From positions 186,001 through 250,000 of the forward strand of contig BJUU01000002.1 of assembly GCA_007988785.1 (NCBI GenBank): a stretch of 64,000 bases of DNA, written 5' to 3'. Source of the DNA: Agrococcus baldri (GTDB lineage: Bacteria > Actinomycetota > Actinomycetes > Actinomycetales > Microbacteriaceae). Positions 26,344 through 35,910 of the stretch are shown one piece after another (positions within the stretch are counted from its first letter, which is position 1; every line of letters starts with the position of its first letter). The notes under the pieces were generated by a model. The model saw only the letters and a program-made list of their open reading frames with translations. It had not been told where the DNA came from and searched no databases. Made by a program: the position numbers and the translations under genes.

Positions 26344-26862
26344 ATGGAAACGGATCTCGGTCTACTCGTGCTCAGGCTCGCCCTCGCGGCGCTGCTCGCC
26401 GGCCACGCGTGCCAGAAGCTCTTCGGCTGGTTCCGGGGCCGTGGGATCGCGGGCACGGCACCGCTGTTCGAGGCGGACGGCGTGCGACCGGGCCGACTCA
26501 TGGTGGCCGCGGCCGCGCTGAGCGAGCTGGCCGGCGCCGCACTGCTCGCGCTCGGGCTCGCCACCCCGCTGGCAGCCGCGATCGTCGTCGGTGCGATGGC
26601 GGTCGCGATCTCGACGCTGTGGCCGAAGGGCGTGTGGGCGCACCTGGGCGGGTTCGAGGTGCCGCTCGCCTACGCGATCGTCGCGTTCGCGCTCGCCATC
26701 ACCGGGCCCGGAGCGCTGTCGATCGACGCGCTCCTGCCGTGGCAGCTGCACGGGCCGCTGTGGGCGATCGGCGCCGCCGTGCTCGCGCTGACCGTCGCCT
26801 CGCCGCTGCTGGTCATGGTGGCGCGGCACCGCCGCGACGCCGCGGCCGGCGCCCAGGCCTGA
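26344..26862 (+). CDS. DoxX-family membrane protein
   Basis: This 172-residue protein has four or five membrane helices. It shows the DoxX landmarks LRLALAALLAGHACQKLFGWF near the N-terminus and AALSELAGAALLALGLATPL. DoxX-like proteins are linked to membrane redox and sulfur-stress systems, but many are uncharacterised. It is divergent from the IclR regulator and convergent with the PEBP gene, six bases away. Confidence 0.88.
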   Translation: METDLGLLVLRLALAALLAGHACQKLFGWFRGRGIAGTAPLFEADGVRPGRLMVAAAALSELAGAALLALGLATPLAAAIVVGAMAVAISTLWPKGVWAHLGGFEVPLAYAIVAFALAITGPGALSIDALLPWQLHGPLWAIGAAVLALTVASPLLVMVARHRRDAAAGAQA

Positions 26863-26867
26863 CGGCA

Positions 26868-27317
26868 CTACCGCGAGTACGTGCCCACGATGCGGTTCTG
26901 CTCGAGCACCGCGTCGCCGTACGCGTCGAGAAACTCCTCGCGGCTCGGCTCACCCTCGACCGGCCGCGAGAGCGCGTAGACCCAGAAGTAGTAGCGGTGG
27001 TCGCCGTGGCCGACGGGTGGCCGCGGGCCCATCCAGGCGGCATCCCCCGCCGAGTTCGTGCCGACGCGGGCGGCGCTCGGGTCGACATCGCCGCTCTCGG
27101 CGGGCGGGCCGTAGAGCAGCCAGTGCGTGAAGCCGTGCGGCATCGGCGCATCCGGGTCGTGCATGATCACCGCGAGCTCGACCGCATCCGCCGGCACACC
27201 GTGCACCGCCAGCCGCGGCTGCTGGTTGCCGCCCTCGACGGCGATGCGGTCGGGGATGCGCCCGCCCACCTCGAAGGCGTCGGTCGTGATCGACAGGTCG
27301 GCGACGGTGATGCCCAT
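26868..27317 (-). CDS. YbhB/YbcL-family (PEBP, Raf-kinase-inhibitor-like) protein
   Basis: The 149-residue protein shows the phosphatidylethanolamine-binding fold. Key segments are AVIMHDPDAPMPHGFTHWLLY (ligand pocket) and GHGDHRYYFWVYAL. I chose the start at 27317 because earlier in-frame codons encode a disordered stretch. The molecular function of bacterial members is poorly defined. It is probably cytoplasmic and monocistronic. Confidence 0.9.
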   Translation of the reverse strand: MGITVADLSITTDAFEVGGRIPDRIAVEGGNQQPRLAVHGVPADAVELAVIMHDPDAPMPHGFTHWLLYGPPAESGDVDPSAARVGTNSAGDAAWMGPRPPVGHGDHRYYFWVYALSRPVEGEPSREEFLDAYGDAVLEQNRIVGTYSR

Positions 27318-27451
27318 GGTGTGCGCTCCTTCGGCTCGGTGCTCCTCGACGGTGGCATCGCATGGCGGCTCGTGCAAGCCCGGCATGCTGCGCCGCCTTG
27401 CGCGCCGGCCGCGCACGCGCAATCGTGGGCAGAGACACCCGGGGGGCAACG

Positions 27452-27994
27452 ATGAGCGACGCGCGACCGACCAGGCCCGACCAGACGCGCGCCGACGCAT
27501 CCGACGCCCACGACCACCTCGCCGCCTACCTCAACGAGCACCTGCTCGCGAGCGAGGGCGGGCTGCATGCCTTCCGCGCCGCCGCGCGCACCTGGGAGGG
27601 CACGCCCCACGAGCGGACGCTGCTCGCGCTCGCCGACGAGATCGCCCGCGACCGCAAGGATCTGGCGGTGCTCATCGACCGCCTCGGCTACCGCCCCGCC
27701 GGCTGGAAGCGCCTGCTCACGCTCGCCTTCCGCGCGGGCGGCAGCGCCAACCCCATCAACTTCCTGCGCATGCGCGGCGGCTCGATGGCGCAGCTCGAGC
27801 TCGACGTGCTCACCGGCATGGTGCGCGCGAAGCTGTCGATGTGGGATGCGCTGCTCGAGCTGGCCGAGGACGACGCCCGGTTCGACGGGCGGATGCTGCA
27901 GGCGCTGCGCCGGCGGGCCGAGCAGCAGATCACCGAGTTGCAGAACCTCGCGCGGTCGACAGTGCGCGCGCGCTTCCTGCCGGGGGCCCCGTGA
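27452..27994 (+). CDS. Hypothetical helical protein coupled to an FAD oxidoreductase
   Basis: This 180-residue protein is predicted to be largely alpha-helical and resembles a four-helix ferritin-like bundle: AHDHLAAYLNEHLLASEGGLH, ALADEIARDRKDLAVLID, GSMAQLELDVLTGMVRAKLSMW. I could not place it in a named family. I chose the ATG at 27452. The stop overlaps the next gene's GTG (GTGA), so a functional link with the oxidoreductase is likely. Confidence 0.7.
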   Translation: MSDARPTRPDQTRADASDAHDHLAAYLNEHLLASEGGLHAFRAAARTWEGTPHERTLLALADEIARDRKDLAVLIDRLGYRPAGWKRLLTLAFRAGGSANPINFLRMRGGSMAQLELDVLTGMVRAKLSMWDALLELAEDDARFDGRMLQALRRRAEQQITELQNLARSTVRARFLPGAP

Positions 27995-29403
27995 CCACCG
28001 CGACGATCGTCGGCGCCGGCCCCAACGGGCTCACCGCCGCCGCCGTCCTCGCCCGCGCTGGCCTCGACGTGACCGTGCTCGAGCGGCTCGACCACGTCGG
28101 CGGCGCCAGCGCGAGCGCCCCCGCCTTCGGCGACCAGGCGCTCATCGACCTCGGCGCGGCGGCGCATCCCTTCGGCGTCACGAGCGCCGCCTTCCGCGCG
28201 CTCGACCTCGAGCAGCACGGCCTCGAGTGGGTGCACGCCGACTACCCGATGGCGCACCCGCTGCCCGGAGGCCGGGCCGCCATCCTGCACCGCGACGCCG
28301 AGCAGACCGCCCGCGAGCTCGGCGTCGACCGCTACGCGTGGCTGCGGCTGCACGCGCCCGCGACCGAGGATCCCTACGCGACTGCCGAGAGCATCCTCTC
28401 CCCCATTCTCCCCTGGCCGACGCGCCCGCTGCACCTCGCGCGCATCGGCGTGCGCGGCGCCTGGCCGACGAGCATGCTCGCGCCGGCCGTGTTCCGCTCC
28501 GGCGCGGCGCAGGCGCTGTTCGCGGGCAACGCCACGCACGCGACGCTGCCGCTCGGCATGCCGCTCACGAGCGCCTTCGGCATCGCGTTCGGCGGCGTCG
28601 GGCACTCGGCCGGCTGGCCGTTCGCGAAGGGCGGGTCGCAGGCGGTGCCGGATGCGCTGCGTCGCGTCGCAGAGGCCGCCGGCGCCCGCGTCGAGACCGG
28701 CGTCGACGTCACCGACCTGCGCGAGATCACCACCGACCTCGTGCTGCTCGACGTGACGCCGCGCCAGCTGCTGCGGCTCGCCGGCGACCGGCTCGAGCGC
28801 CTCTACGCGCAGCGCATGCTGCGCTGGAGGTACGGCCCGGCCGTGTCGAAGCTCGACCTGCTGCTCGACGGCCCCGTGCCGTGGGCGGACGAGCGCGTCG
28901 CGCGCGCCGGCTCGGTGCACGTGGGCGGCACGCTGCGCGAGATCGCCGCCGCCGAGCACGACGTGGCCGCCGGCCGCATGCCCCAGCGGCCCTTCGTGCT
29001 GCTCACGCAGCCGACGGTCGCCGACCCCGAGCGGGCACCCGCCGGGAAGCACATCGTGTGGGCCTACGCGCACGTGCCGCACGGCTGGCCCGGCGACGCA
29101 TCCGCCCACATCGAGGCGCAGATCGAGCGCTACGCGCCGGGCTTCGCCGAGCGGGTGCTCGAGCGGCGCCCCTCGCCGCCCGCCGCGCTCGAGCTCTGGA
29201 ACCCGAACCTGGTCGGCGGCGCGATCGGCGGCGGCTCGATCGGCGGCACGCAGCAGCTGCTGCGACCACGACCGCTGCGCCCCTACCGGGTGCCGATCGA
29301 CGGGCGCGTCTTCCTGTGCTCGTCGTCGACCCCGCCCGGCGGCGGCGTGCACGGCATGGCCGGGTGGCACGCGGCGCACGCGGCGCTGCGGGATCTGCGC
29401 TGA
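27991..29403 (+). CDS. FAD/NAD(P)-dependent oxidoreductase (phytoene desaturase-like)
   Basis: The 470-residue protein begins with an FAD-binding dinucleotide motif, TIVGAGPNGLTAAAVLARAG, and continues LDVTVLERLDHVGGASAS. The C-terminal region has the flavin contact segment RVFLCSSSTPPGGGVHGMAG, typical of the phytoene dehydrogenase/COG1233 superfamily. The GTG start overlaps the upstream stop. Nearby genes show no carotenoid pathway, so a distinct lipid or isoprenoid substrate is likely. Confidence 0.88.
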   Translation: MTTATIVGAGPNGLTAAAVLARAGLDVTVLERLDHVGGASASAPAFGDQALIDLGAAAHPFGVTSAAFRALDLEQHGLEWVHADYPMAHPLPGGRAAILHRDAEQTARELGVDRYAWLRLHAPATEDPYATAESILSPILPWPTRPLHLARIGVRGAWPTSMLAPAVFRSGAAQALFAGNATHATLPLGMPLTSAFGIAFGGVGHSAGWPFAKGGSQAVPDALRRVAEAAGARVETGVDVTDLREITTDLVLLDVTPRQLLRLAGDRLERLYAQRMLRWRYGPAVSKLDLLLDGPVPWADERVARAGSVHVGGTLREIAAAEHDVAAGRMPQRPFVLLTQPTVADPERAPAGKHIVWAYAHVPHGWPGDASAHIEAQIERYAPGFAERVLERRPSPPAALELWNPNLVGGAIGGGSIGGTQQLLRPRPLRPYRVPIDGRVFLCSSSTPPGGGVHGMAGWHAAHAALRDLR

Positions 29404-29445
29404 GCGGAGGCCGCCCGAGATCGGGCGGCACGAGGGAGGTGAGCG

Positions 29446-30913
29446 ATGGACTGGGCGGCGATCACCACCTGGCTCGACGCCCCGCACGCCGAGCTCGCCC
29501 GGCAGGTGCTGCAGCGCGGCACGGCCGCCATCTTCGCGATCGCGTTCCTCTCGACCCTGCTGCAGTTCCCGGCGCTCACCGGCGAGCGCGGGCTCCTGCC
29601 CGCCCCCCCGGGCGATCGCCGCCGGGGCGCTGCGCGGCCAGCCCAGCATCTTCCGCTGGCACTACTCCGATGCACTGCTGCGCATCCTCTGCCTCGCCTG
29701 CATCGCGATCGCGCTCACCCTCGTCGCGGGCCTGCCGCAGCTCGGCCCGCCGTGGCTGCCGATGCTCGCGTTCCTGACGCTCTGGATCGTCTACCTCTCG
29801 ATCCTGCCGATCGGCCAGGTCTTCTACGGCTTCGGCTGGGAGCTGCTGCTGTGCGAGGCGGGCTTCCTCGTCGCCTTCCTCGGCTCGAACGCCACCGCGC
29901 CGCCGATGCTGACGCTGCTGCTCATCGTGTGGCTGGTGTTCCGGCTCGAGTTCGGCGCCGGCATGATCAAGATCCGCGGCGGCCGCGAGTGGCGCGACCT
30001 GACGGCGCTCACCTACCACCACGAGACGCAGCCGATGCCGGGCCCGCTCAGCCGCACCGCGCACCTGCTGCCGCGCTGGTTCCACAAGGGCGAGGTGCTC
30101 GGCAACCACGTCGCGCAGCTGGCGGTGCCGTGGCTGCTGCTCGCGATGCTCATCCCGCACCCGGTCGCCGCCGCCGTCGCGAGCGCCGCCGCCGCAGTAG
30201 TCATCCTCACGCAGCTGTGGCTCGTGCTGACCGGCAACTTCGCCTGGCTCAACTGGATCACCATCGTGCTCGCCTTCGCCGCCGTCGACGACCGCGCCGT
30301 CGCGTGGCTCCTGCCCGCCCTGCCCGCTGACCACCCGTACGCGCCCACGCCGCTGTGGTGGGGCATCCTCGTCGCCCTCGTCTTCCTCGCCTACGCGTGG
30401 ATCTCGGTGCCCGCGGTGCGCAACCTCGCCTCGCGCCGGCAGCTCATGAACGCCTCGTTCAACCGGCTGCGGCTCGCGAACGCCTACGGCGCCTTCGGCA
30501 CGGTCACGAAGCGGCGCGACGAGATCGTCATCGAGGGCCGCAGCGATCAGCGCGTCGATGACGACGACGGATGGGTGGAGTACGGCTTCAAGGGCAAGCC
30601 CGGCGACGTGCGGCGCGTGCCGGGGTGGTTCGCGCCGTACCACCTGCGGCTCGACTGGCTCATGTGGTTCCTGGCGCTCGGCTCGCACGGGCCGTGGTTC
30701 AGGGTGCTGCTGCAGCGGCTGCTCGAGGCCGACCCGGCGACGCTGCGGCTGCTGGGCCGCGATCCCTTCGGCGGCGAGCGGCCGGCGGCCGTGCGGGCGC
30801 GCGTCTACCGCTACCGCTTCGCCACCCGTGCCGAGCGCCGCGAGACGGGGCAGGTGTGGATGCGCGAGGATCGCGGGCTGCTGGTCGAGCCGGTGGGGCT
30901 GCGCGGCGACTGA
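29446..30913 (+). pseudogene. Lipase maturation factor family gene with a single-base frameshift
   Basis: The first 54 codons read in one frame (MDWAAITTWLDAPHAELARQ onward). After a run of seven C at 29603-29609 the frame must shift by one base to continue as RAIAAGALRGQPSIFRWHYSD and then to MLAFLTLWIVYLSILPIG and the C-terminus. Removing one C gives an uninterrupted 488-residue multi-helix membrane protein of the lipase maturation factor (LMF) family. LMF proteins help fold secreted lipases. It could be a sequencing error, a true decay event, or slippage-based phase variation. The rest of the gene shows no other lesion. Confidence 0.85.
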
Positions 30914-31068
30914 CGGCGCGCCCGGTGCAGGCTCAGCCGACCCGCGGCCGCGCCTCGACGAGGTCGGCGAGCAGGGCACGGCCCTGCGCGCCCCCGGGAT
31001 GCTCGAGTCGGGCGTCGATGCCCCGCGGCTACACTTGCCGCACGCTCCCCGACGGCGATCGGAGCCGC

Positions 31069-32397
31069 ATGTCCGCGTGGAAGGACGAGCGCGACGCCTC
31101 GCGCCTGCTGGTCGAGCGCGCCCACGAGGAGCTGCTCGCCGGCAACGCCGACGACCCGCGGCTCGCCGCCGTGCGCCCGCTCGTGCGCGACTCCTGGAGC
31201 CGCTCGCTCACGAGCCTCGCCGGTGCCGAGGGCGCCCCGCCGCTCGAGCTCGACGGCGACGAGCTGGTCGCCTACCGCTCGGCCCACCCGCTCGCCGGCG
31301 CCCTCGACGTGATCCGCTCGCTGCTGCTGCCCGGCGACGCGCTCGACTCCGGCGTCGCGGTGGCGGTGGGGGATGCCTCCGGTCGCCTCCTGTGGGTCGA
31401 GGGCGATCGGCGCGTGCGCACCATGACCGGCTCGATGGGCTTCGTCGAGGGCGCGAACTGGTCGGAGGCCGCGGTCGGCACGTCGGCGCCCGGCACCGCG
31501 CTCGCGCTCGACCGCCCCGTGCAGATCCGCGGCCCCGAGCACTACAACCGGCTGGTGCAGCCCTGGTCGTGCACGGCGGCCCCGCTGCGCGACCCCGAGA
31601 CGGGCCGCATCCTGGGCGTGCTCGACGTCACCGGCGGCGCCGAGGCCGCCACCGCGCAGGCGCAGCTGCTGGTCGACGCGACCGCCCGCGCCGTCGAGGC
31701 CGAGCTGCTCGTCACGCGGCTGCGGCAGCGCGCCGAGCCGCCCCGGCGCATCCGCACCGCCACGATCCTGCGCACGGCCAAGCCCGCGCCCGCCGCCGTG
31801 CTGCGCGTGCTGGGGCGCGACCTCGCGACGCTCGAGCTGCCCGGCGCGGGAGAGCAGGGGCCGGGCGGCGAGCGCAGCATCGAGCTGAGCCTGCGCCATG
31901 CCGAGCTGCTGCTCGTGCTCGCCACGCACCGGCAGGGGCTCTCGGGCGATCGCCTCGCAGAGCTCGTCTACGGCGAGCCCGGCTCCGACTCGCTGCGGCC
32001 CGAGATGGTGCGCCTCAAACGGGTGCTGGCCGACGCCGCGCCGCACCTCGTGCCCGCGTCGCGGCCGTACCGGCTCGAGGCGCCGCTCGAGACCGACCTG
32101 CAGCAGATGCTGTCGCTGCTCGACCGCGGCGCGCACCGGGTGGCGCTCGCCGCCTACCCGGGCGACGCCCTGCCCGCCTCCCGCGCGCCCGGCGTCGAGG
32201 AGCTGCGCGAGACCGCCAGGGCCGCGCTGCGCGAGGCGATCATGGCCGAGGCGAGCGTCGACGTGCTGCTCGCCTTCGCCGACACCGACGCCGGAGCCGA
32301 CGACGTCGAGCTGCTGCGGCAGTGCCTGCGGATGCTGCCGGCCCGGTCGCCGAGACGGGCGGGCCTGGTGGCGCGGGTCGAGAGGCTCGAGGGCTGA
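31069..32397 (+). CDS. GAF-domain transcriptional regulator
   Basis: The 442-residue protein has an N-terminal GAF-type sensory region (about 60-210, including [20 protein letters not shown] and [20 protein letters not shown]). C-terminal segments follow, possibly DNA-binding ([20 protein letters not shown] near 300, a winged-helix-like segment). It lacks the sigma-54 AAA domain of AcoR. GGAG precedes the ATG. It is upstream of an aldehyde dehydrogenase and DUF779, a module known in actinobacteria, and probably senses an aldehyde or alcohol. Confidence 0.8.
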   Translation: MSAWKDERDASRLLVERAHEELLAGNADDPRLAAVRPLVRDSWSRSLTSLAGAEGAPPLELDGDELVAYRSAHPLAGALDVIRSLLLPGDALDSGVAVAVGDASGRLLWVEGDRRVRTMTGSMGFVEGANWSEAAVGTSAPGTALALDRPVQIRGPEHYNRLVQPWSCTAAPLRDPETGRILGVLDVTGGAEAATAQAQLLVDATARAVEAELLVTRLRQRAEPPRRIRTATILRTAKPAPAAVLRVLGRDLATLELPGAGEQGPGGERSIELSLRHAELLLVLATHRQGLSGDRLAELVYGEPGSDSLRPEMVRLKRVLADAAPHLVPASRPYRLEAPLETDLQQMLSLLDRGAHRVALAAYPGDALPASRAPGVEELRETARAALREAIMAEASVDVLLAFADTDAGADDVELLRQCLRMLPARSPRRAGLVARVERLEG

Positions 32398-32512
32398 CGC
32401 TCGCGCTGGCCGAGAGGCCATGCAACGAGGCGCAACGTTCGCCTGCGTAGCGTGCCGGGCATTCGCAGCGCCGCGCACGCGGCGCGTCATGCAGCGTCAA
32501 GGGAGACCGATC

Positions 32513-34123
32513 ATGACCATCGTCGAGGACGACGTCCAGACCGGCGGCAGCACCGCATCCGCCCCCACCACTGCCCCGGGTACCGGCAAGGACAGCAGCG
32601 GCGCCTACCTCGCGCCCGGCACCGAGGGATCGGTCGCCAGCTATCGCGCGCGCTACGGCCACTACATCGGCGGCGAGTTCGTCGAGCCCGCGAAGGGCCT
32701 CTACTTCGAGAACATCACGCCCGTCACCGGCAAGCCCTTCTGCGAAGTGGGTCGCGGCACGAGCGAGGACATCGACCGCGCCGTCGACACCGCCTGGAAG
32801 GCGTTCGAGGGCTGGAAGCGCACCAGCCCCACGGAGCGCTCGAACATCCTGCACCGGATCGCCGACCGCCTCGAGGCCAACCTCGAGCTGATCGCGGTCG
32901 CCGAGAGCTGGGAGAACGGCAAGCCGGTGCGCGAGACGCTCGCGGCCGACATCCCGCTGATGGTCGATCACTTCCGCTACTTCGCGGGCGTGCTGCGGGC
33001 GCAGGAGGGCTCGCTCTCGCAGCTCGACGGCGACACCGTCGCCTACCACTTCCACGAGCCGCTGGGCGTCGTCGGCCAGATCATCCCGTGGAACTTCCCG
33101 CTGCTCATGGCCACCTGGAAGCTCGCGCCCGCGCTCGCCGCCGGCAACTGCGTGGTGCTGAAGCCCGCCGAGCAGACGCCCGCGTCGATCCTGCTGGTGA
33201 TGGAGCTCATCGGCGACCTGCTGCCCGCCGGCGTCGTCAACGTCGTGAACGGCTTCGGCATCGAGGCCGGGGCGCCGCTCGCGCAGCACCCGCGCATCCG
33301 CAAGGTCGCCTTCACCGGTGAGACCACCACCGGGCGCCTCATCATGCAGTACGCGTCGCAGAACCTCATCCCCGTCACGCTTGAGCTGGGCGGCAAGAGC
33401 CCGAACGTGTTCTTCGAGGATGTCGCGCGCGACACCGGCGACAGCTACTACGACAAGGCGCTCGAGGGCTTCGCGCTCTTCGCGCTCAACAACGGCGAGG
33501 TGTGCACGTGCCCGAGCCGCGCGCTCATCCAGGGCTCGATCTACGACCGGCTGCTCGGCGACGGGCTCGAGCGGGTCGGCCGCATCAAGCAGGGCAATCC
33601 GCTCGACCCGACCACGATGATCGGCGCGCAGGCCTCGAACGACCAGCTCGAGAAGATCCTCAGCTACATCGACATCGGCAAGGAGGGCGGCGCGAAGCTG
33701 CTCACCGGCGGCGAGCGGGTCGACCTGGGCGGCGAGCTCTCGGGCGGCTACTACGTGGCGCCGACGGTCTTCGAGGGCACGAACGACATGCGCATCTTCC
33801 AGGAGGAGATCTTCGGGCCGGTGCTGTCGGTCACGCGGTTCAGCGACTTCGACGACGCGATCTCGATCGCGAACGACACGCTCTACGGCCTCGGCGCCGG
33901 CGTCTGGAGCCGCTCTGGCGACATCGCCTACCGCGCCGGTCGGGCGATCGAGGCGGGCCGGGTGTGGACGAACACCTACCACCAGTACCCGGCGCACGCG
34001 GCGTTCGGCGGCTACAAGCAGTCGGGCATCGGGCGCGAGAACCACCTGAAGATGCTCGAGCACTACCAGCAGACGAAGAACCTGCTGGTCTCCTACGCAG
34101 ACGGGCCGATGGGCTTCTTCTGA
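32513..34123 (+). CDS. NAD-dependent aldehyde dehydrogenase (acetaldehyde/broad-range type)
   Basis: The 536-residue protein has a 40-residue acidic/Ser-Thr N-terminal extension before the ALDH core. It contains [20 protein letters not shown], catalytic base region LELGGKSP and the nucleophile Cys331 (in [11 protein letters not shown]), with a second cysteine two residues on. GGGAG lies upstream of the ATG. It is followed by DUF779 after a 14-bp intercistronic hairpin. It oxidises aldehydes to acids. The exact substrate is not given by sequence. Confidence 0.94.
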   Translation: MTIVEDDVQTGGSTASAPTTAPGTGKDSSGAYLAPGTEGSVASYRARYGHYIGGEFVEPAKGLYFENITPVTGKPFCEVGRGTSEDIDRAVDTAWKAFEGWKRTSPTERSNILHRIADRLEANLELIAVAESWENGKPVRETLAADIPLMVDHFRYFAGVLRAQEGSLSQLDGDTVAYHFHEPLGVVGQIIPWNFPLLMATWKLAPALAAGNCVVLKPAEQTPASILLVMELIGDLLPAGVVNVVNGFGIEAGAPLAQHPRIRKVAFTGETTTGRLIMQYASQNLIPVTLELGGKSPNVFFEDVARDTGDSYYDKALEGFALFALNNGEVCTCPSRALIQGSIYDRLLGDGLERVGRIKQGNPLDPTTMIGAQASNDQLEKILSYIDIGKEGGAKLLTGGERVDLGGELSGGYYVAPTVFEGTNDMRIFQEEIFGPVLSVTRFSDFDDAISIANDTLYGLGAGVWSRSGDIAYRAGRAIEAGRVWTNTYHQYPAHAAFGGYKQSGIGRENHLKMLEHYQQTKNLLVSYADGPMGFF

Positions 34124-34129
34124 TCGACG

Positions 34130-34174
34130 GGCGGGTCCCTGGCGATCGACGCCCCGTCTTGCCAGGGACCCGCC
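34130..34174 (+). other. Intercistronic hairpin between ALDH and DUF779
   Basis: GGCGGGTCCCTGGC at 34130-34143 pairs perfectly with 34161-34174 around a 17-base loop. It lies 6 bp after the ALDH stop and 30 bp before the DUF779 ATG. It may partially terminate or stabilise the ALDH mRNA, giving more enzyme than accessory protein. Confidence 0.7.
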
Positions 34175-34203
34175 TCACCAACCCCAGCCAGCAGGAGGTC
34201 GAG

Positions 34204-34611
34204 ATGGGTGCATCCGCCACCCCCGAGAGGGTCGCGATCACGGATGCCGCGGCCGGCATGGTGCGGCAGCTCACGGCCCAGCACGGCCCGCTCATGTTCC
34301 ACCAGTCGGGCGGCTGCTGCGACGGCTCGTCGCCCATGTGCTTCCCCGTCGGCATGTTCATCACGGGCGCGGGCGACGTGCGGCTGGGCACCGTCGACGC
34401 GGGCCTCGACGACCCGGTCGAGGTCTTCATGTCGGCCGCGCAGTTCGAGTACTGGAAGTTCACGCACCTCACGATCGACATCGTGCCGGGCCGCGGCGCC
34501 GGCTTCTCGGTCGAGGGCCCGACCGGGATGCGGTTCCTGATCCGGTCGCGGATGCTCACCGACGACGAGCTCGAGCACTTCGGGCTGCTCGTGCCGCCGG
34601 CAGGCGGCTGA
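34204..34611 (+). CDS. DUF779 family protein
   Basis: The 135-residue protein carries the conserved GGCCDGSSPMC motif (about residues 37-47), which may bind a metal or redox cofactor. DUF779 genes are regularly next to aldehyde dehydrogenases with GAF regulators, as here. A strong AGGAGG precedes the ATG. Its biochemical role is unknown. It may assist ALDH assembly or redox protection. Confidence 0.88.
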   Translation: MGASATPERVAITDAAAGMVRQLTAQHGPLMFHQSGGCCDGSSPMCFPVGMFITGAGDVRLGTVDAGLDDPVEVFMSAAQFEYWKFTHLTIDIVPGRGAGFSVEGPTGMRFLIRSRMLTDDELEHFGLLVPPAGG

Positions 34612-34614
34612 GGC

Positions 34615-35811
34615 TCAGGCCTCCGGGTCCTGGCCCGCCGCCCAGTCGATCCGCTCGCGGATCGCGCGCAGCGCGAAGACCACCGAGGCGAGCCCCGACT
34701 GCGGCTCGGCGGTGTCGATCACCCGGCGGTAGAGCGCGTCGATCTGCTCCTCGGAGGCGGCGGATGCGGCCGGCACGTCGCCGCGGTCGTGCCACGCGTG
34801 CAGGTGCCCGGCCAGCGCGCCGATGGCATCGGCGGCGAGGTGTCGCTCGTCGTGCTCGATGCTGATGCCCATCGGGTGCTCCCACGCGGTGCTCGCGACC
34901 GCGTCGAGCACGTCCTCCATGCGGTGCACGACGGCGCGCAGCGCCGTCATCGCGCGCTCGTCGACGTCGAGGTCGTGACGGTGCCACAGCATCCGCAGGT
35001 TGAAGCGCCGCGCCTCGCGCGCCTCCGTCACCTGGCGGTCGAGCCGGTCGACGCCCTGCCGGAGCTCTTGCCCCCAGCCGGCCCAGTCCTCGCGCTCGGG
35101 CGGCCAGTCGCCGCGCATCGTGTCGGCGAGCACGTCGACGCGGCCGGCGAGGTCGGCGACCGCCTCGCGGATGTGCCGACGGGTCTCGCGGTCGTAGAGC
35201 GCCGGCAGCACGAGCGCGTTCGCCAGCACCCCCACGCCCATGCCGAGAGCGAACTGGCCGACGTAGCCGATGGCGTAGCCGTCGGGATTGGCACCGCCGA
35301 AGAGGATGACGAGCACCGCCACCACGGGCACGACCGGTGCGCCCTGGCTGAACCTCGGCACGCCGTGCAGCAGCACCGAGACGACGCCGATGAGGCCGAT
35401 CTCGAGGATGCCGTTCCACTCGAGCCTGATCGTCGCGAGGCCGAGCACCGCGCCGACCGTCATGCCGATGCCCTGCTGCAGCGCAGTGCGCCCGATCGCG
35501 AAGACGGTCGTGCCGACCGCGACGAAGGCGCCGAGCGGCGCGGCGTAGGCGTAGTTCGTCAGCTCGCCGCCCATCTGGTTGCCGATCAGCCAGGCGAGCA
35601 TCGCGGCGATCGCGGTGCGCACGGCGATCGCGACGCGGAACAGCGGCAGCGCGCGCTTGACCTCGCGCCCTGCGACCTTGGCCCCCTCCTTCGCCTGGGG
35701 GGTGATCGACCCGATGACGCGGTCGATGCCGGCATCGGATGCGGCGCCGCTCTTCGCGGGCTCGTCAGGCTGCTCGGGTGGTTGCTCGGGTGGTTGCTCG
35801 GCTCGGGCCAC
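34615..35811 (-). CDS. FUSC-type aromatic acid exporter/inner-membrane protein
   Basis: The 398-residue protein has a disordered N-terminus with PEQP-type repeats, then about six membrane helices in a compact block (IAVRTAIAAMLAWLIG, LGAFVAVGTTVFAIG, LIGVVSVLLHGV, VVPVVAVLVILFGG), and a long cytoplasmic helical C-terminus (about 230-398). This is the FUSC/ArAE layout. I chose the GTG at 35811. The stop is 3 bp beyond the DUF779 stop (convergent). It may export organic acids, by inference from the family. Confidence 0.78.
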   Translation of the reverse strand: MARAEQPPEQPPEQPDEPAKSGAASDAGIDRVIGSITPQAKEGAKVAGREVKRALPLFRVAIAVRTAIAAMLAWLIGNQMGGELTNYAYAAPLGAFVAVGTTVFAIGRTALQQGIGMTVGAVLGLATIRLEWNGILEIGLIGVVSVLLHGVPRFSQGAPVVPVVAVLVILFGGANPDGYAIGYVGQFALGMGVGVLANALVLPALYDRETRRHIREAVADLAGRVDVLADTMRGDWPPEREDWAGWGQELRQGVDRLDRQVTEAREARRFNLRMLWHRHDLDVDERAMTALRAVVHRMEDVLDAVASTAWEHPMGISIEHDERHLAADAIGALAGHLHAWHDRGDVPAASAASEEQIDALYRRVIDTAEPQSGLASVVFALRAIRERIDWAAGQDPEA

Positions 35812-35910
35812 GGCCCCACGGTAGTCCGACCGGGGGCTTTGTAGACTCGCCGGATCGACGACGACACCCGCCCCGCCCATCCGCCCCTCGCATCCGGTGC
35901 GACGTGGTCG

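Noticed and set aside
27688-29649. 653-residue open frame on the minus strand
   Set aside because: Antisense to the FAD oxidoreductase and LMF genes, no family motifs, skewed composition.
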